From positions 1-64,000 of the forward strand of contig NZ_JGVW01000053.1 in the NCBI RefSeq assembly GCF_000687455.2: a stretch of 64,000 nt of DNA, given 5' to 3'. Shown piece by piece: positions 26,875 to 35,912 of this stretch. The stretch is from Burkholderia sp. lig30. Its GTDB lineage: Bacteria > Pseudomonadota > Gammaproteobacteria > Burkholderiales > Burkholderiaceae. Every line of letters starts with the position of its first letter. Position 1 is the stretch's first letter. The notes beneath the pieces were generated by a model. It worked only from the letters and a program-made list of their open reading frames with translations. It did not search any database and was not told where the DNA came from. A program made the position numbers and the translations under genes.

Positions 26875-26896
26875 CGCGGTCCGCACCGTTCTCCCG

Positions 26897-27670
26897 ATGG
26901 AACGCATCCCGTCTCCGGCTATCGCGCTGCGCCGCTACGGCGCATCGGAAGCGTCTGACGTCCACGACTTTCATCAGGTCGTGCTCGGCATCGACGGTGC
27001 GATGGTGATGTCGGTGGACGGTGTCGGCCAGCGCATCGACCGGCATGCCGCCTGGCTGATTCCGGCCGGTGCGCGGCACGACTACGCCGGCCTCGGCGAG
27101 AACTGCCAACTGGTGCTCGACCTGCCGGCCGCGTCGCTCGCGGTGCCGCAGCGCCTGTTCGACACCGCGCGCGCCGTGACGATCGATCCCGGCCTGACGA
27201 CGCTCGTCGCACAGGTCGCGGCGGCCGCGACACGGCTCGACGACGCGGCGGGCGACGCGCAGCGGGCCGCCGCGCACCGCTTCCAATGGCAGGCGGCCGC
27301 GCGGCTGTGCGGCGCGCTCGTCGGCGACAGCGGGATCGCCGCGCCGGTGTCGGGCCTCGATTTCGCGCGCATCGACCGCTGGCTGCGCGCGCGGCTCGCC
27401 GAACCGCTGCGGATCGCCGATCTCGCCGCGCACTGCGGCTTCGGCATGCGCCGCTTTCATCAATTGTTCGTCGACGCGTTCGGCGAAACCCCTCACCGCT
27501 ATCTGCAACGGCTGCGGCTCGACGCCGCCGTGATCCTGCTCGCCGACGGGCGGCATACGCTCGCGGACGTCGCCTGCGAAGTCGGCTTCGCGGACCAGAG
27601 CGCGTTCACGCACGCGTTTTCCAGGCGCTTCGGCGTCGCGCCCGGCCGCTGGCGGGACGCGCAGCACTGA
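26897..27670 (+). CDS. AraC family transcriptional regulator (cupin plus HTH)
   Basis: A 257 aa regulator. An N-terminal cupin-like sensor (GAMVMSVDGVGQRIDRHAAW, then LIPAGARHDYAG) is followed by two C-terminal helix-turn-helix motifs: LRIADLAAHCGFGMRRFHQL, and LADVACEVGFADQSAFTHAF with the AraC signature ending FSRRFGVAPGRWR. The ligand is unknown. The 22 bp gap from the FKBP gene suggests a shared transcript. Confidence 0.88.
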   Translation: MERIPSPAIALRRYGASEASDVHDFHQVVLGIDGAMVMSVDGVGQRIDRHAAWLIPAGARHDYAGLGENCQLVLDLPAASLAVPQRLFDTARAVTIDPGLTTLVAQVAAAATRLDDAAGDAQRAAAHRFQWQAAARLCGALVGDSGIAAPVSGLDFARIDRWLRARLAEPLRIADLAAHCGFGMRRFHQLFVDAFGETPHRYLQRLRLDAAVILLADGRHTLADVACEVGFADQSAFTHAFSRRFGVAPGRWRDAQH

Positions 27671-27764
27671 CCGGAGGGACGCGAGCGCGCACCCGGCGCA
27701 TGCGGGGGCGCTGCTGCGCTCGCGCGCCGGCCAGCGACGCCCCGCGTGTGAACAGCCGCCCGGC

Positions 27765-28346
27765 TCAGCGCAGATCCGCCGCGAGCGACGCGGCCACCTC
27801 GGGATCGACCGGCTGCGGCGGCACCGTGTAACCGGGATGATCGCAGCCGATCGACAGCGGCACGCCGCCCCTGAGCGCCTCGCGCATCGGCGGGCTCAGC
27901 TCGAAGCGCACGAAATGCACGGCGGAGGTCTTCTCGGCGGTGTCGCGCGCCAGATCCTCGTCGGCGATCGCATAGACGGGCGCATGCCCGTCGACCTGGA
28001 CGAACACGCGATCCTCGACACCGATCAGCCGCGACAGCGCCGCGCGGCGCTCGATCTCGTTTTCGTATTCGATCTGCATCGTCGCCTTCAGGTTGGTGCC
28101 GTCGGGAACGAGCGGCAGATACGCGCCCAGCTCGCCGTCGATGCCCGCCTCGTCGAAGATCTTCTCGATGTGCAGCATCTCCTGGATCTGGTAGCGGATC
28201 GTCGTTTCGTCTTCGAACAGGAAGCGCAGATGATTGCCGAGCGGCACCGCGCGGCGCCGTTTGTGCTCGATGAGCCGGGCATGCTCGGCCTTGCGGATCT
28301 TCGCGTACGCTTCGAGCGTCAGCAGGGAATCACGAGTGAGCGTCAT
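27765..28346 (-). CDS. DUF3501 family protein
   Basis: A 193 aa DUF3501 protein of unknown biochemical role. Typical blocks are LLTLEAYAKIRKAEHARLIE, IRYQIQEMLHIEKIFDEAGI and PLVPDGTNLKATMQIEYENE. No signal peptide or membrane helix. It is the last gene of a minus-strand set with an Fe-S oxidoreductase (24 bp upstream) and rubrerythrin, an arrangement that recurs for this family. A part in the same redox process is therefore inferred. Confidence 0.85.
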   Translation of the reverse strand: MTLTRDSLLTLEAYAKIRKAEHARLIEHKRRRAVPLGNHLRFLFEDETTIRYQIQEMLHIEKIFDEAGIDGELGAYLPLVPDGTNLKATMQIEYENEIERRAALSRLIGVEDRVFVQVDGHAPVYAIADEDLARDTAEKTSAVHFVRFELSPPMREALRGGVPLSIGCDHPGYTVPPQPVDPEVAASLAADLR

Positions 28347-28370
28347 GGCGCGTCCTTGGCGAAGCGGAGC

Positions 28371-29708
28371 TCAGATGCCGTATGCGCGGCGCAGCAGCGT
28401 CAGCGGATGGGCGAGCGGTGCCTGCGGCAGCCCGCCCTCGTCGATGCCCTGCACGATGTGGTGGCCGGCGAGCGCGCAGTCGGACGACACATAGTCGGGC
28501 GCGGCCTCGGCCATCGCCTTGAACACGGGCTTGCCGATCCGCATCGCGTCCGCGTGGAAGCCCTTCTTCACGCCGAACGTGCCCGCATGCCCCGAGCAGC
28601 GCTCGACGACGTTCACGCGCGTTTCCGGCACGAGCGACAGCACGTCGGCGGTCTTGCGGCCGATGTTCTGCACGCGCGCATGGCACGGCACATGGTACGA
28701 AACCGTGCCCAGACCGGTCTTGAAATCGGTCTTCAACAGGCCGTCGCGATGCCGCGCGATCACGTATTCGAACGGATCCCAGAACGCGTCGGCGACGGCG
28801 CGCACCGCGTCGTCGTCCGGAAACATCAACGGCAGCTCGCTCTTGTACATCAGCACGCAGCTCGGGATCGCGCCGATCAGCGCATAACCTTCGCGCGCGT
28901 AGCGTTCGAGCACCGGGATGTTCTGCGCCTTCTTCGCCGCGACGCCGGCCAGATTGCCCTGCTCCAGCAGCGGCATCCCGCAGCACGCCTCGCGCGTCAC
29001 CAGCTCGTACGGAATCTCGTTGTGCGCGAGGATCGCGAGCAGGTCGTGGCCGATGCCCGGCTCGTTGAAGTTGACGTAGCAGGTCGCGTAGATCGCGACC
29101 TTGCCCGGCGTGCGCGCGCCGTCGCGCACCGGATGGCCGCCCGAGGGCGTCGCGGCGCGCCGGAACTTGCGCGGCGCGAACTCGGGCAGCCATGCGCTGC
29201 GATCGACGCCGAGCGCCGCTTCGAGCGCGTGGCGCGCGGGTGGCGTGCGATTTACCGCGTTGACCGTCTGCGTGACGATCGGAATGCCCGCGAAATAGCC
29301 GAGCGCGTCGGTGTTCGACAGCACCTTGTCGCGCAGCGGCACCTCGCCGCGCCGGTAACGCGCCGCCTTGCCGCGCAGCATCAGGTGCGGGAAGTCGACG
29401 TTCCACGCGTGCGGCGGCACGTACGGGCACTTCGTCATGTAGCAGAGATCGCACAGATAGCACTGGTCGACCACCTGTGCGAACGCCGCCTTCTGCACTT
29501 CATGGATATCGCCGGTCGGCGTCTCGTCGACCAGGTCGAACAGTTTCGGGAACGCGCCGCACAGCGACACGCAGCGCCGGCAGCCCGCGCAGATATCGAA
29601 CACGCGGGTCATCTCGGCGTCGATCGCCTCCTGATCGTAGAACGTGTCCGACTGCCAGTCGAGCGGATGCCGGGTGGGGGCTTCGAGACTGCCTTCCTTG
29701 TGTGGCAT
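28371..29708 (-). CDS. GlpC/HdrD-like Fe-S oxidoreductase
   Basis: A 445 aa cytosolic or peripheral electron-transfer protein. Two N-terminal ferredoxin-type clusters are visible, CAGCRRCVSLCGAFP and CYLCDLCYMTKCPYVPP. They are followed by two cysteine-rich CCG-like domains (IYATCYVNFNEPG with TREACCGMP, and SYHVPCHARVQNIG with VVERCSGHAG). This is the layout of GlpC and heterodisulfide reductase D subunits. The redox partner is probably the neighbouring rubrerythrin, with electrons delivered to peroxide; this is inferred from the gene order, not shown. Confidence 0.87.
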   Translation of the reverse strand: MPHKEGSLEAPTRHPLDWQSDTFYDQEAIDAEMTRVFDICAGCRRCVSLCGAFPKLFDLVDETPTGDIHEVQKAAFAQVVDQCYLCDLCYMTKCPYVPPHAWNVDFPHLMLRGKAARYRRGEVPLRDKVLSNTDALGYFAGIPIVTQTVNAVNRTPPARHALEAALGVDRSAWLPEFAPRKFRRAATPSGGHPVRDGARTPGKVAIYATCYVNFNEPGIGHDLLAILAHNEIPYELVTREACCGMPLLEQGNLAGVAAKKAQNIPVLERYAREGYALIGAIPSCVLMYKSELPLMFPDDDAVRAVADAFWDPFEYVIARHRDGLLKTDFKTGLGTVSYHVPCHARVQNIGRKTADVLSLVPETRVNVVERCSGHAGTFGVKKGFHADAMRIGKPVFKAMAEAAPDYVSSDCALAGHHIVQGIDEGGLPQAPLAHPLTLLRRAYGI

Positions 29709-29852
29709 GGGACGCTCCAGCAGGACGAAAATGCGCGCGCCGGCACGCCGCTCGCGCCATGCGGCAAGCCACGCGCCGCCGCGGCGCGGCGACGGCAGGC
29801 ACGCGCGGTGCCACAGCCGGCGCGCCGGAACCGGATGCCGGCGCTTCCCGGG

Positions 29853-30275
29853 TCAGTCGACGAGCGCGTCGAGCGCCTTCGTGTAGCGGTTCGCGTGACT
29901 GCGTTCGGCCTTCGCGAGCGTCTCGAACCAGTTCGCGATCTCTTCGAAACCCTCCTCGCGCGCGGTCTTCGCCATGCCGGGATACATGTCGGTGTATTCG
30001 TGGGTCTCGCCGGCGATCGCCGACTGCAGGTTCTGCCGCGACGAGCCGAACGGCAGGCCGGTCGCCGGATCACCGACCGCTTCGAGATACTCGAGATGGC
30101 CGTGCGCATGCCCGGTTTCGCCCTCGGCGGTCGAGCGGAACAGTGCGGCGACGTCGTTCTGGCCTTCGACGTCCGCCTTCGACGCGAAATACAGATAACG
30201 CCGGTTCGCCTGCGATTCGCCCGCGAACGCGTACTTCAGGTTCTCTTCGGTTTTGCTGCCTTTGAGCTGAGCCAT
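29853..30275 (-). CDS. Rubrerythrin-type diiron protein
   Basis: A 140 aa ferritin-like diiron protein. The metal ligands sit in [16 protein letters not shown] (Glu), [14 protein letters not shown] (Glu and His), [14 protein letters not shown] and [14 protein letters not shown]. There is no C-terminal rubredoxin domain, so an external electron donor is needed; the Fe-S protein 144 bp downstream is the obvious candidate. Relatives reduce hydrogen peroxide. The ATG at 30275 was chosen because GGAGG lies just before it, although an in-frame ATG exists at 30287. Confidence 0.9.
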   Translation of the reverse strand: MAQLKGSKTEENLKYAFAGESQANRRYLYFASKADVEGQNDVAALFRSTAEGETGHAHGHLEYLEAVGDPATGLPFGSSRQNLQSAIAGETHEYTDMYPGMAKTAREEGFEEIANWFETLAKAERSHANRYTKALDALVD

Positions 30276-30541
30276 CTGCGCCTCCATACACGCCGGCGCG
30301 GCCGAGCGCCGAGCCGGGCCGATGATTGTGGGGAACGATGCACGAGGCGCGATGCGCCCGGCGCCGTGCTTATTAATCTAGGCGCAGTCGCACGCATCCC
30401 CCAATAGGCTTTTTCAATCCTGGCGATAGCCGCGAGGCGGCGATGCCGCCTCGGCCGGACGGCATAATCCGGCCGATTCATGACACTTTCCCGTCAACAT
30501 GCGTGACCGAACTCCCCCCTTCCACTCGTCCGGATCGCGCC

Positions 30542-32371
30542 ATGCCTGCCTTGCTGCCATTGTTCGCACTCGCCGTCTCTCTCGCCGCCTGGGCCTCGGC
30601 CGGCATAGCCGCGCCGCCGGCCAGCGCCGCACCTCCCGTCAGAACGGCGCCGCCGGTCAGCCGCGGCTGCGGCGGCGCCAGCACGCCGATCGCCGATCTC
30701 AGGGGTGACGACGGCCCTTCGCCGCGGGCCGGACAGACGGTGTCGATCGAGGCCGTCGTCACGGCGGACTTCGGCGGTGCCGACGGCTTCGGCGGTTTCT
30801 TCGTGCAGCAGGCCGACGCGCAGCGGCGGCGGCCCGGCGTGTCGGACGGGCTGTTCGTGTACGCGCCGAAAGCGCGCGCAACCGCCGGCGATCTCGTGCA
30901 TGTCACCGGCACGCTCGACGAGAAATACGGCCAGACGCAACTCACGCTGTCCGGGCCAATCGCGGTCTGCGCGCGCGGCCGGACCGTCACGCCGGCGACG
31001 CTCACGCTGCCCGTCGCGCACCCGTCGGTATTCCGTGCGCACGAGGGCATGTTCGTGCGCCTGCCGCAGACGCTCACGGTCAGCGAGACCTGGGAGCTGG
31101 GCCGCTACGGCAGCCTTCTGCTCAGCAACGGCCGGCTCCGCGCGCCGACCCACCTCGCCATGCCGGCGTCGGCCGGCGCGCAGGCCGACGCCAACGCGCG
31201 CAACCGAATCGTCCTCGACGACGGGTCGAGCAGACAGAATCCCGCCACGGTGCCCTACCCGTCGCCCGGGCTCAGCGCCGCGAACACGCTGCGCGCCGGC
31301 TATACGGCGAGCGGTGTCGAGGGCGTGCTGGAGATGCGCTACCACGCATGGCGGCTGCAACCGGTGCCGGGCGCGGCGCCCCCCGCATTCCACGCGGCGA
31401 CCAATCCGCGGAGCGATGCGCCCGCGCGGCACCCCGGCGCCGACGTGCGCGTCGCCGCGTTCAACGTGCTGAACTACTTCAACGGCGACGGCCGCGGCGG
31501 CGGCTTCGACGCGCCCGGCAATCGCGGCGCGAAGACGCCCGCCGCGTTCGCGCGACAGGAAGCCAAGACCGTCGCCGCGCTGCGTGCGCTGCGAGCCGAC
31601 GTGATCGGCCTGATGGAAGTCGCGAACAACGGCTATGGCGACACGAGCGCGGTGCGCCGCCTCGCATCGCGACTCGGCGCCGGCTGGCGCGTCGTCGAAC
31701 CGGGCAGCGCGCGCCTCGGCGGGGACGCGATCGCGGTCGCGCTGCTGTACGACAGCCAGGCGGTCGAGCCGACCGGGCGCGCCGCGACGCTCGCGATCGG
31801 CAACCTGAGCCGCCCGCCGCTCGCGCAGACATTCCGGCGCATCGGCGGCACGCGCGCGGTCACGGTCGCGGTCAACCACCTCAAATCGAAGAACTGCCCG
31901 AACGCGGCGGGCGCCGATCTCGATCAGCGCGACGGCCAGGGCTGCTGGAATGCGACCCGCGTGCGCGCCGCCACGCGTGTCGCGGACTGGCTCGCGCGCG
32001 GGCCGACGGGGGCCGTATCGGACGGCGTGCTGCTGATCGGCGACCTGAACAGCTACGCGAAGGAAGACCCGATTCGCGCGCTCGAGGCGCGCAGCTACGT
32101 GAATCTCGTCGCGCGCTTCGTCGGCGACGATGCCTACAGCTTCGTGTATGGCGGCGAGGCGGGCTACCTCGACCATGCGCTCGCGACGCCGGCGCTCGCC
32201 GCCCGCGTCAAGGCCGTGCACGAATGGCACATCAATGCCGACGAGCCGGTCGCGCTGCAATACACGCCGGATTACAAGACAGCCGATCAGCAATCCCGCT
32301 ACTACGCGCCGGACGCATACCGTTCGTCGGATCACGATCCGGTTCTGATCGACATCGCGCTCGACGGGTGA
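30542..32371 (+). CDS. Secreted endonuclease/exonuclease/phosphatase family nuclease (ExeM/NucH-like)
   Basis: A 609 aa protein. A signal peptide (MPALLPLFALAVSLAAWASA) precedes a low-complexity Pro/Ala linker. An OB-fold-like domain follows (VSIEAVVTADFGGADGFGGF, about 75-200). The EEP catalytic domain starts at VRVAAFNVLNYFNGDG, with VIGLMEVANNGYG (metal-binding Glu), LLIGDLNSYAKEDP (catalytic Asp and Asn) and SSDHDPVLIDIA (catalytic Asp and His). Homologues are extracellular DNases linked to phosphate scavenging or biofilm DNA turnover. The gene is transcribed divergently from rubrerythrin. Confidence 0.88.
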   Translation: MPALLPLFALAVSLAAWASAGIAAPPASAAPPVRTAPPVSRGCGGASTPIADLRGDDGPSPRAGQTVSIEAVVTADFGGADGFGGFFVQQADAQRRRPGVSDGLFVYAPKARATAGDLVHVTGTLDEKYGQTQLTLSGPIAVCARGRTVTPATLTLPVAHPSVFRAHEGMFVRLPQTLTVSETWELGRYGSLLLSNGRLRAPTHLAMPASAGAQADANARNRIVLDDGSSRQNPATVPYPSPGLSAANTLRAGYTASGVEGVLEMRYHAWRLQPVPGAAPPAFHAATNPRSDAPARHPGADVRVAAFNVLNYFNGDGRGGGFDAPGNRGAKTPAAFARQEAKTVAALRALRADVIGLMEVANNGYGDTSAVRRLASRLGAGWRVVEPGSARLGGDAIAVALLYDSQAVEPTGRAATLAIGNLSRPPLAQTFRRIGGTRAVTVAVNHLKSKNCPNAAGADLDQRDGQGCWNATRVRAATRVADWLARGPTGAVSDGVLLIGDLNSYAKEDPIRALEARSYVNLVARFVGDDAYSFVYGGEAGYLDHALATPALAARVKAVHEWHINADEPVALQYTPDYKTADQQSRYYAPDAYRSSDHDPVLIDIALDG

Positions 32372-32671
32372 AGCGACTTGGCTGCCACGCGCGATCAGAA
32401 ATCAATCGAATTTACCGATTCATCGCCAGGCAACGTCATTTTTACCGCATTCGTTCAAACCGCCGCGTGAATCCGCCTCCGCGCGATCCGGCCGCGTGCG
32501 GCGCGCATAAAAAAATCCAAACCCGCCAGGCCAGATGCGGCAAGGCTGTGCGCGCAACCGGCCGACAAAAGGCCGCGCGTCGCGAAACTCGCCCGGGCCG
32601 CGGGAATCAGACTGGTTGCAGCGATCCGTCTTATCTTCAAACTGGCTCGATTCATCAGGAGAACAACTACC

Positions 32672-33046
32672 ATGGCGCTGACCGACACCGTCGAATACAA
32701 GCTTGACCGAGGCCTCTCCGAAGTCCGCCGCACCGGCCGTCACGTCGCGCGCACCACGCGCACGGCCGCGAACGACATCCATGCCGACCTGCGCGCGCTG
32801 GTCGACGAACTGGAAGCGTTGCTGAAGCAGGACGGCGGCGGCGACACCGCGACCTTGCAGCAACGCGTGCAGGATCGCCTCGCCGACGCCCGCCGCTCGC
32901 TCGACCACGCGTCGCACGCTGCGACGGGGACGCTGCGCGACTCCGCGGGGCGCGTATCGCAGGTCGTCCGCGACAATCCGTGGAAGACGGCGGGCGTCGT
33001 CGCCGGCCTCGCGCTCGTCGCGGGCGCGCTCCTGAGTCGCCGCTGA
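32672..33046 (+). CDS. DUF883 / ElaB-YqjD family inner-membrane protein
   Basis: A 124 aa protein with a long amphipathic N-terminal part (coiled-coil prone, about 30-75) and the family ending VVRDNPWKTAGVVAGLALVA then GALLSRR, a single C-terminal membrane anchor. The E. coli homologues YqjD, ElaB and YgaM bind ribosomes and are stationary-phase proteins under RpoS control; whether that holds here is not visible. CAGGAG lies before the start. A strong terminator follows at 33070. The upstream gap (32372-32671, 300 bp) has no gene. Confidence 0.9.
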   Translation: MALTDTVEYKLDRGLSEVRRTGRHVARTTRTAANDIHADLRALVDELEALLKQDGGGDTATLQQRVQDRLADARRSLDHASHAATGTLRDSAGRVSQVVRDNPWKTAGVVAGLALVAGALLSRR

Positions 33047-33069
33047 CCGCACCGCGCCCGCATCCCGGC

Positions 33070-33098
33070 AACGCCGCGGCTTCGGCCGCGGCGTTTTC
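33070..33098 (+). terminator. Strong intrinsic terminator after the DUF883 gene
   Basis: An 11 bp perfect stem (AACGCCGCGGC pairing with GCCGCGGCGTT) closed by a TTCG tetraloop and followed by TTC. It begins 24 bases after the DUF883 stop codon. The A-rich left arm would also allow weak function on the other strand. Confidence 0.9.
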
Positions 33099-33222
33099 AT
33101 GTGGCGCCCGGCGCGACACACGCCTATGACGGTCATGCCTTTGCGGGCATACTCCGGTTCTGGCCGAGCCGGGCATGCCGCCCGGATACCGAAACATTCC
33201 CATCCGACACGCGAACGACACC

Positions 33223-34275
33223 ATGGTTAGCGGACACGACCATCAAAAATTCTTCCATCTCCTGCTGTTCGTCGTCACGGTCGGGCTCTGCTGGATTCTC
33301 GCGCCGTTCTTCGGCGCGGTCTTCTGGGGGACCATTCTGGCGATCCTGTTCATGCCGGTCCAGCGCTGGCTCGCCGCCCGCTTCGGCAAGCGGCGCAATC
33401 TCGCCGCACTCCTCACGATGTCGCTGGTCGTGCTGGTCGTGATCCTGCCGCTCGTGTTCGTCGCGGCCACGCTGGTGCAGGAGATCGCGTTCATCTACCA
33501 GGAGCTCAAGAACGCCCCGCCGAACTACATGCACTATTTCCAGGAGGTCGTCCATGCGCTGCCGGCTTCGATCCAGCGCCTGCTCGGCCGATACGGGCTG
33601 ACCGACCTCCCCGGCATCCAGCGGAAGCTGACCGACGGTGCCGGCCAGATCAGCCAGTTCGTCGCGACCCAGGCGTTCAGCATCGGCCAGAACACGTTCC
33701 AGTTCATCGTGAGCTTCGGCGTGATGCTGTACCTGGTGTTCTTCCTGCTGCGCGACGGCGGCGAGATCGGCCGCCGCGTGCGCCGCGCGCTGCCGCTCGA
33801 CGAGGAGCACAAGCAGTTGCTGCTGACGAAATTCACGACGGTCGTGCGCGCGACCGTGAAGGGCAACATCGCGGTCGCGCTCGTGCAGGGCGCGCTCGGC
33901 GGGTTGATCTTCTGGATTCTCGGCATTCAGGGCGTGGTGCTGTGGGGCTCGCTGATGGCCTTCCTGTCGCTGTTGCCCGCGATCGGCGCGGGTCTCGTGT
34001 GGGTGCCGGCCGCCCTCTATTTCCTGATGATCGGCGAGATCGTGAAATGCGTGATCCTGGTCGCGTTCTGCGTCGGTGTGATCGGGCTCGTCGACAACCT
34101 GCTGCGCCCGATCCTCGTCGGCAAGGACACCAAGATGCCGGACTGGGTCGTGCTGATCTCGACGCTCGGCGGCATGGCGCTGTTCGGCATCACCGGCTTC
34201 GTGATCGGGCCGCTCGTCGCCGCGCTGTTCATGGCGAGCTGGGACATCTTCGCGCGCGCCGAACAGGGCGAATGA
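33223..34275 (+). CDS. AI-2E family transporter (UPF0118 membrane protein)
   Basis: A 350 aa polytopic membrane protein. N-terminal helix pair LLLFVVTVGLCWILAPFFGA and VFWGTILAILFMPVQRWLA; the family-specific central loop; a C-terminal helix bundle including VALVQGALGGLIFWILGIQG, LMAFLSLLPAIGAGLVWVPA and LVDNLLRPILVGKDTKMPDW. Members are exporters of varied substrates, including sodium/proton exchange and AI-2 export; the substrate here is unknown. The ATG at 33223 was preferred to an upstream in-frame start at 33175, although neither has a strong ribosome binding site. Confidence 0.88.
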   Translation: MVSGHDHQKFFHLLLFVVTVGLCWILAPFFGAVFWGTILAILFMPVQRWLAARFGKRRNLAALLTMSLVVLVVILPLVFVAATLVQEIAFIYQELKNAPPNYMHYFQEVVHALPASIQRLLGRYGLTDLPGIQRKLTDGAGQISQFVATQAFSIGQNTFQFIVSFGVMLYLVFFLLRDGGEIGRRVRRALPLDEEHKQLLLTKFTTVVRATVKGNIAVALVQGALGGLIFWILGIQGVVLWGSLMAFLSLLPAIGAGLVWVPAALYFLMIGEIVKCVILVAFCVGVIGLVDNLLRPILVGKDTKMPDWVVLISTLGGMALFGITGFVIGPLVAALFMASWDIFARAEQGE

Positions 34276-34348
34276 CGGCGCGCGGCGCCATGCCGGCGCA
34301 CGCGCGATGCGGCATGCGCCACACGCCGCGCGGCATGCCGCATCAGCG

Positions 34349-35137
34349 TCAGACCGCGCGCATGCCGCCGTCGATCACCAGCTCCGCCGCCGTGACGAAA
34401 CGGCTCTCGTCGGACGCCAGATAGACGACTGCATGCGCGACGTCGTCCGGCTCGCCGAGCCGCCGCATCGGGATGCCGCGCGCGAGCTTGCGCGTCGCGT
34501 CGCGCTCGCCGAGCTGCCGGAACAGCGGCTCGACGATCCCCGTGCGGATGAAGGCGGGGTGGATCGAGTTGCAGCGCACGTCGATCTCCTGGCGCGCGCA
34601 GTCGATCGCGACCGACTTGGTCAGCATCGCGACGGCGGCCTTCGACGTGTTGTAGGCGGTGAACTCCGGCTCGACCTTGAATGCCGCGACCGACGAGATG
34701 TTGATGATCGACGCGGGCTGGCTCGCGCGCAGATACGGCAGCGCATGCTTGCAGCCGAGCATGATGCTCTCGACGTTGATCTCCATCACGCGCCGCCATT
34801 CGTTCTGCTCGATCTGCTCGACCGTGCCCCTCGAGCCCACGCCCGCGTTGTTGACGAGCACCGACAGGCCGCCCATCACGTCGTTCGCCTGCGCGAGCAG
34901 CGCCTCCCAGCGCGCCTCGTCGCGCACATCCTGCACCGCGCCGAATGCGACCGGCGCGTCGAGCCCGTCGTTGAGCTCCTGCACGAACGCGTCGAGCACG
35001 GCCGCGTCGACCACGTCGGTCAGGAACACCCGCGCCCCCTGTTCGACCATGCGACGGGCGATCGCGCGGCCGAGGCCGCCCGATGCGCCCGTGACGTACG
35101 CGCACTTGCCCGCGAGACGGGAAGAAACGACTTTCAT
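34349..35137 (-). CDS. Short-chain dehydrogenase/reductase (classical SDR)
   Basis: A 262 aa NAD(P)-dependent oxidoreductase. The cofactor motif is [12 protein letters not shown] (TGxxxGxG), followed by [10 protein letters not shown] (NNAG). The catalytic residues are in INISSVAAF (Ser) and YNTSKAA (YxxxK). The C-terminus [20 protein letters not shown] is standard. An Asp after the second strand (FLTDVVDA) suggests NAD rather than NADP preference. AGGAG precedes the ATG at 35137. Substrate unknown. The reading frame continues upstream into a fragment of another SDR. Confidence 0.87.
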   Translation of the reverse strand: MKVVSSRLAGKCAYVTGASGGLGRAIARRMVEQGARVFLTDVVDAAVLDAFVQELNDGLDAPVAFGAVQDVRDEARWEALLAQANDVMGGLSVLVNNAGVGSRGTVEQIEQNEWRRVMEINVESIMLGCKHALPYLRASQPASIINISSVAAFKVEPEFTAYNTSKAAVAMLTKSVAIDCARQEIDVRCNSIHPAFIRTGIVEPLFRQLGERDATRKLARGIPMRRLGEPDDVAHAVVYLASDESRFVTAAELVIDGGMRAV

Positions 35138-35194
35138 GTTGCACACACTCCTGGAAAAAGAATTGCCGGCGCGCATTCGAACGCGAACGCGTTG

Positions 35195-35302
35195 GTCATC
35201 GAAATACGGGGTCGCCGCCGCATTGTCGACGAGTATATCGAGGCGGCCGTGCGTTGCGGCAGGCGTGTCGAACAACGCGCCGGCCTGTGCAAGCACTGTC
35301 AC
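35195..35302 (-). pseudogene. Remnant of a second SDR gene
   Basis: Just upstream of the SDR gene, the same strand encodes [20 protein letters not shown] followed by [16 protein letters not shown]. This corresponds to the middle of an SDR (before and including the NNAG motif, here DNAA). There is no dinucleotide-binding start, no catalytic Tyr, and the frame passes straight into the intact gene's leader. It looks like the remains of a deleted or recombined SDR gene. Confidence 0.65.
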
Positions 35303-35355
35303 GTTGACGGAGCGGAATCGTAAGATGTCGGAATGAAGAAGACGAAATCGCCCTA

Positions 35356-35772
35356 TCACAGTCCCGCAAGTTTCATCAATCGGGCCACCTGATTCACGCC
35401 GCACCATTCGCCGGCCGCACGCAAATCATGCCAGACGCGAGGGCTTCCATAGGTCCTGTCGCTCAGTTCGAAACTTTCTCGAACCATGCGGATAAGCCGG
35501 GAATTTTCCTGTGCGCGTTTGCCGGGGGCGCGGCCAAACCATTCATAGAAGCCGCTATGCGAGACGCCGAGCAGCCGGCACATCACCCCAGTCGGCCAGA
35601 CACCACGCTGCCGAGCTATCCAGGCGTACTTCACTCCGGGTCTTTCGCAAAGTAGCCGAGCGATTTTTTTAGGATGTCGCGCTCCATCGTTACCTTCTTC
35701 AATTCGCGCTGTAGGCGTTGAACCTCCGAGAGAGCCTCTGCTCGCAACGGCTTGCTGGCATCCATTTCCATG
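35356..35772 (-). mobile_element. Truncated IS3-family insertion sequence
   Basis: The right part (about 35641-35772) encodes an OrfA C-terminus: EVQRLQRELKKVTMERDILK then KSLGYFAKDPE, with the leucine-zipper character of IS3 OrfA. OrfB starts in the -1 frame at an overlapping GTG (KYAWIARQRGVWPTGVMCRL) and contains the HTH_21 blocks GVSHSGFYEWFGR and [15 protein letters not shown]. It stops after LMKLAGL, so the DDE catalytic domain is missing. The OrfA N-terminus is missing too. An A-rich slip site (CTAAAAAAATCG) lies in the overlap region. The element cannot transpose by itself. Confidence 0.85.
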
Positions 35773-35800
35773 GCACCAGACAGAGCACGAGCCGGAACAC

Positions 35801-35835
35801 GTTACGTAACACGCAATCGAAATTCGTTACGTAAC
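35801..35835. promoter_or_regulatory. Pair of identical 10 bp palindromes (operator-like)
   Basis: GTTACGTAAC occurs at 35801-35810 and again at 35826-35835, 25 bp centre to centre. Both are perfect palindromes in an AT-rich stretch between the IS3 remnant and the GlxA-type regulator. Such paired sites look like binding sites for a dimeric regulator; the gene they served may have been replaced by the IS fragment. Confidence 0.5.
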
Positions 35836-35912
35836 GGGCATCAACACAACCGTTTTGCGTCGCTGCATATAAATCCAGCTGCGGCACTAAAAGGTGTTCC
35901 AACGCCTTCTTT

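Noticed and set aside
27837-30407. 856-codon plus-strand open frame opposite the rubrerythrin module
   Set aside because: Pure antisense of three recognised genes; its Arg/His/Val-rich composition is typical of shadow frames in this genome.
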